DNA from: an uncultured Odoribacter sp.
GTDB lineage: Bacteria; Bacteroidota; Bacteroidia; Bacteroidales; Marinifilaceae
Assembly (NCBI GenBank): GCA_900544025.1
Contig: UQTM01000074.1
Coordinates: 1 to 16,667, forward strand
Direction: 5' to 3'
Length of the DNA stretch: 16,667 nt
Part shown: positions 14,418-16,667 of the stretch, piece by piece
Layout of the letters: each line of letters begins with the position of its first letter
How positions within the stretch are numbered: position 1 is the stretch's first letter
Translations under genes and position numbers: made by a program
The notes under the pieces: generated by a model
The model's database searches: none
What the model was told of the DNA's origin: nothing
What the model saw: the letters and a program-made list of their open reading frames with translations, nothing else

Positions 14418-15260
14418 ATGGAAACTGTAAAATTAAATAATGGGGTTGAAATGCCGGTTTTAGGATATGGAGTATATCAGGTAACCCCCGAAGAATGCGA
14501 GAGTTGTGTATTGGATGCTATATCTGTTGGGTATCGTTCCATAGATACGGCTCAGGCGTACCATAATGAAGAGGGGGTAGGAAATGCTATCGTTAAATGC
14601 GGTGTGCCGCGTGCAGAGCTGTTTATCACCACCAAAGTGTGGATTTCTAATGCAGGTTATGAGAAGGCAAAAGTCTCTATAGACGAATCGCTAAAGAAGT
14701 TACGAACCGATTATATCGATCTGTTGCTGATACACCAGCCTTTCAATGATTACTACGGGACTTATCGTGCTATGGAGGAGGCTTATAAAGCAGGGAAAGT
14801 GCGGGCCATCGGCGTAAGTAATTTCTATCCGGACCGTTTTATCGATTTGGCTGAATTTTGCGAAATTACACCTGCTGTCAATCAAGTGGAAACGCATGTT
14901 TTCAACCAGCAGGTAAAAGCACAGGAAATCATGAAAAAATATGGAACTCAGATGATGTCGTGGGGGCCTTTTGCCGAAGGGCGTAATGCTTTCTTTACCA
15001 ACGGGACTTTGAGTACCATCGGAAAGAAATACGGTAAATCTGTGGCTCAGGTAGCCTTACGATTTCTGATACAGCGCGGAGTGGTTGTCATTCCAAAATC
15101 CACACACAAAGAACGTATGATTCAGAATCTCGATGTATTCGATTTTAATCTGTCGGAGCAGGATATGGAAGAAATTTCAAAATTGGATAAAGAAGAAAGC
15201 TTGTTCTTTTCGCATTATGATCCTGCTACTGTTGAATTTTTGGTGAAATTAAGCCGATAG
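14418..15260 (+). CDS. Aldo/keto reductase (2,5-diketo-gluconate reductase-like, AKR5 type)
   Basis: This cytosolic NADPH-dependent reductase of aldehydes or ketones has 280 residues in a single TIM barrel. The catalytic tetrad is complete: Asp43 in SIDTAQAY, Tyr48, Lys73 in TTKVW and His106 in LLIHQPF. The family blocks GVSNFYPDRF (about 134-143), VNQVETHVFNQQ (about 154-165) and the NADPH-phosphate segment VIPKSTHKERMIQN near 235 are present. I start it at the ATG at 14418 (METVKLNNG), since this gives the standard AKR N-terminus and follows a -7 box. A GTG at 14379 would add 13 atypical residues. It precedes an AraC regulator and a Tat-signal leader in the same direction, a setting seen for stress- or carbonyl-related reductases. 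The natural substrate cannot be read from sequence. The stop codon lies in the first arm of a bulged stem. Confidence 0.93.
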   Translation: METVKLNNGVEMPVLGYGVYQVTPEECESCVLDAISVGYRSIDTAQAYHNEEGVGNAIVKCGVPRAELFITTKVWISNAGYEKAKVSIDESLKKLRTDYIDLLLIHQPFNDYYGTYRAMEEAYKAGKVRAIGVSNFYPDRFIDLAEFCEITPAVNQVETHVFNQQVKAQEIMKKYGTQMMSWGPFAEGRNAFFTNGTLSTIGKKYGKSVAQVALRFLIQRGVVVIPKSTHKERMIQNLDVFDFNLSEQDMEEISKLDKEESLFFSHYDPATVEFLVKLSR

Positions 15261-15317
15261 TAGGTCGTTACGATTTACTTTTAAAATTTACCTTCGGTAT
15301 AGGAATACGACCCTACT
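15259..15317 (+). other. Bulged inverted repeat at the end of the reductase gene
   Basis: AGTAGGTCGT (15259-15268) pairs with ACGACCCTACT (15307-15317), leaving one bulged C. Within it TACC and GGTA around 15289-15299 can form a small inner stem. No proper T-run follows (TTGATTTTAAAA), so it is at best a weak terminator or an mRNA-stabilising 3' hairpin. Confidence 0.45.
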
Positions 15318-15637
15318 TGATTTTAAAAAAGATGAAGCGGGGTTTGTAAGAATAGATTAGAAATGAATTAAGAACCTCGCCCGGCATTGTCTGAAAATCT
15401 ATGCGGGCGGCATTGGACGGTGGAGAAAATTATAATCGTTTATATACCGGAGACGGCTTTACTCACTCGATATTGTGTGCATAGCGTTTACGTATCGTGA
15501 AAAGTGTATGAATGTTTTTTTTCTAAGCGGAACGGTTTGATCGAATTTGAACTCTACAACAAAATAAATAGCAGGAATATTCATTTCCTTTGCAGAAAAA
15601 TGTATTTTCGAAGTATATTATAAATTGATAGGATATT
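15318..15637. other. Gap between the reductase and the AraC regulator
   Basis: No gene is supported in about 320 bases. CGCCCG (15378-15383) and CGGGCG (15404-15409) could form a 6-bp stem with a 20-base loop. A TTCCTTTG near 15585-15592, one base off TAnnTTTG, could be the -7 box of the regulator about 45 bases before its ATG. No TTG stands at -33. The length of this leader suggests that regulatory sites lie here. Confidence 0.4.
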
Positions 15638-16450
15638 ATGGAAGAGCTAAAGGTACTCGATTATTCCAATGTGTTTATTGCCAGTTATTTTACGGACGAC
15701 CGCCAATGCTCGCATTCGAACCGTGAGCATACTCTGATTTACCTCTGTTCCGGCGAACTGGAAATTGAAGAAAGGGGGAAAAAGACCATTTTACATGAGG
15801 GAGAATGCGCTTTTATGCGGAGAGACAATCAAATGTACCTGTATAAACATGTAAAGGAAGGAAAACCTTACCATTCGGTCGTTTTGAAGTTTTCCCGTAA
15901 TTTTTTGCGTGAGTTTTATCAAAATCTTGATAAATCCATATTGCCGGAACATGCCAGACGGAATAAGAAAAGCCTATGCCTGTTGCCTGCCGGACGCCCC
16001 GATATTAAAAGCTTGTTCGAATCCATTCTGCCGTATTTCGATTCCGGGATAAAGCCCTCCGAGGAATTGTTGAAACTAAAAATGATAGAGGGTACATACG
16101 TGCTGTTGAACACAGACAAGAATCTTTATGCCTCGCTATTCGATTTTGTCGATCCGTGGAAAATAGATATTATCGACTACCTTAATGAGAACTATATGTG
16201 CGATTTCTCGATGGAGGAGATTGCAAGCTATACAGGGCGTAGCCTTGCCACCTTTAAGCGCGATTTTGCAAAAATCAGCGACCTTACGCCTCAGAAATGG
16301 ATTATCCGGCGCCGGCTGGAAGCCGCACATGAGCTGATCAGAAAAGGCAGAAAGAAAGTTTCGGAGGTCTGTTTCGATGTCGGTTTCAAAAACTTGTCGC
16401 ATTTTTCGAAAATCTATAAGGAAGCCTATGGAGTCGCCCCGACAAAATAG
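15638..16450 (+). CDS. AraC-family transcriptional regulator
   Basis: The 270-residue protein has an N-terminal cupin-like sensing half and a C-terminal AraC/XylS DNA-binding half. Cupin-like strands run over about residues 30-85, with LIYLCSGELEIEERGKK and HEGECAFMRRDNQMYLY. The first helix-turn-helix is at about 191-210 (SMEEIASYTGRSLATFKRDF). The second is at about 241-262, VSEVCFDVGFKNLSHFSKIY, followed by KEAYGVAPTK, where the protein stops right after the family's conserved G-x-x-P. AGGA lies 9 bases before the ATG at 15638. It is in the same direction as the reductase before it and the Tat-leader gene after it, so it probably controls one or both; regulation of aldehyde reductases by adjacent AraC proteins is known (e.g. 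yqhC-yqhD in E. coli). The inducer is unknown. A perfect terminator follows. Confidence 0.92.
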   Translation: MEELKVLDYSNVFIASYFTDDRQCSHSNREHTLIYLCSGELEIEERGKKTILHEGECAFMRRDNQMYLYKHVKEGKPYHSVVLKFSRNFLREFYQNLDKSILPEHARRNKKSLCLLPAGRPDIKSLFESILPYFDSGIKPSEELLKLKMIEGTYVLLNTDKNLYASLFDFVDPWKIDIIDYLNENYMCDFSMEEIASYTGRSLATFKRDFAKISDLTPQKWIIRRRLEAAHELIRKGRKKVSEVCFDVGFKNLSHFSKIYKEAYGVAPTK

Positions 16451-16477
16451 CGCGTGACCTTGTGAACAAAGTTATTT

Positions 16478-16514
16478 GAGCCTCGCAGCAAAATCGCTGC
16501 GAGGCTCTTCTTTT
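16478..16514 (+). terminator. Terminator of the AraC-family gene
   Basis: A perfect 12-bp stem, GAGCCTCGCAGC (16478-16489) with GCTGCGAGGCTC (16496-16507), has a 6-base loop AAAATC and is followed by TTCTTTT. It lies 27 bases after the stop codon. Its T-run touches the next promoter box. Confidence 0.92.
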
Positions 16515-16521
16515 ACCTTTG
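16514..16521 (+). promoter_or_regulatory. -7 box for the Tat-leader gene
   Basis: TACCTTTG is an exact TAnnTTTG box, starting at the last T of the preceding terminator's T-run. The -33 region would fall inside the terminator hairpin and has no TTG. Leader to the ATG at 16578 is about 50 bases. Confidence 0.6.
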
Positions 16522-16577
16522 TATCAAACTTAAAATAATATAGCATACATTAAATGAATCTGTAAACTATATGTATC

Positions 16578-16661
16578 ATGGGAGAAAATAAAGACATAAA
16601 TATCGGCCGTCGCGGATTTCTGAAAACGGCGGGGTTGTGGGGCGGCGCGCTTGTCGCGTAG
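16578..16661 (+). pseudogene. Start of a twin-arginine (Tat) signal protein, interrupted by TAG
   Basis: The ATG at 16578 opens MGENKDINIG then RRGFLKTAGLWGG and ALVA. This is a twin-arginine export signal with the R-R-x-F-L-K core at residues 11-16 and the start of a hydrophobic stretch. The frame then meets TAG at 16659-16661 after 27 codons, six bases before the window ends. In Bacteroidetes, Tat leaders of this form (R-R-x-F-L-K-T) often precede cofactor-containing oxidoreductases, including ferredoxin-fused aldo/keto reductases. That would fit the neighbouring reductase and regulator. Either a nonsense change or a one-base indel has broken the gene, or the sequence has an error at the contig end. 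The passenger protein cannot be identified from here. The promoter box upstream looks intact. Confidence 0.6.
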
Positions 16662-16667
16662 ATGATA

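Noticed and set aside
1..16667. Insertion sequences, CRISPR arrays, tRNA or rRNA genes
   Set aside because: No transposase-like protein, no regularly spaced repeat array, and no tRNA or rRNA signature was seen on either strand.

Overview
The window looks like chromosomal DNA of a Bacteroidales bacterium. The reasons are a DUF4290 gene (a family I know only from Bacteroidetes), the sppA-lpxK-purine nucleoside phosphorylase order, a type-B type-IX-secretion sorting domain, and many promoters of the Bacteroidetes form (TTG, about 19 bases, TAnnTTTG). Bacteroides itself generally lacks type-IX secretion, so a relative such as Odoribacteraceae, Butyricimonas or Parabacteroides is more likely. This placement is inference.

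Layout. (1) Bases 1-3330: the first 20 codons of a type-B ribosomal protein L31 gene with its promoter (minus strand), a Fic-fold gene whose catalytic motif is badly altered (minus), a pgeF/yfiH gene split by a 31-base insertion between direct repeats (plus), and an lrgA-lrgB pair (plus) ending at a strong terminator. (2) 3385-7140: a minus-strand operon sppA-lpxK-pnp (envelope protease, lipid A kinase, purine salvage). (3) 7157-8655: murA alone on the plus strand, with aspartate in place of the catalytic cysteine that fosfomycin attacks. (4) 8649-12337: minus-strand DUF4290-folK, translationally coupled, and a PcrA/UvrD-type helicase. (5) 12356-13821: a secreted protein with a gliding-motility/T9SS type-B C-terminal domain, divergent from the helicase, ending at a terminator. 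(6) 13822-14417: no convincing protein gene, but a good promoter and, about 240 bases on, a long nested hairpin ending in a T-run. This is a candidate small RNA of about 235 nt, followed by a 14-base direct repeat. (7) 14418-16667: an aldo/keto reductase, an AraC-family regulator with a perfect 12-bp terminator, and the start of a twin-arginine signal sequence that meets an in-frame TAG after 27 codons.

Most of the window is housekeeping: envelope synthesis (murA, lpxK, sppA), folate (folK), purine salvage (pnp) and DNA repair (uvrD/pcrA). The reductase-regulator-Tat protein stretch looks accessory, probably for redox or aldehyde metabolism. I did not find an obvious new multi-gene system. 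The points most worth checking are the motif-altered Fic protein, the repeat-flanked frameshift in pgeF, the candidate small RNA at about 13954-14190, and the interrupted Tat leader at the end.
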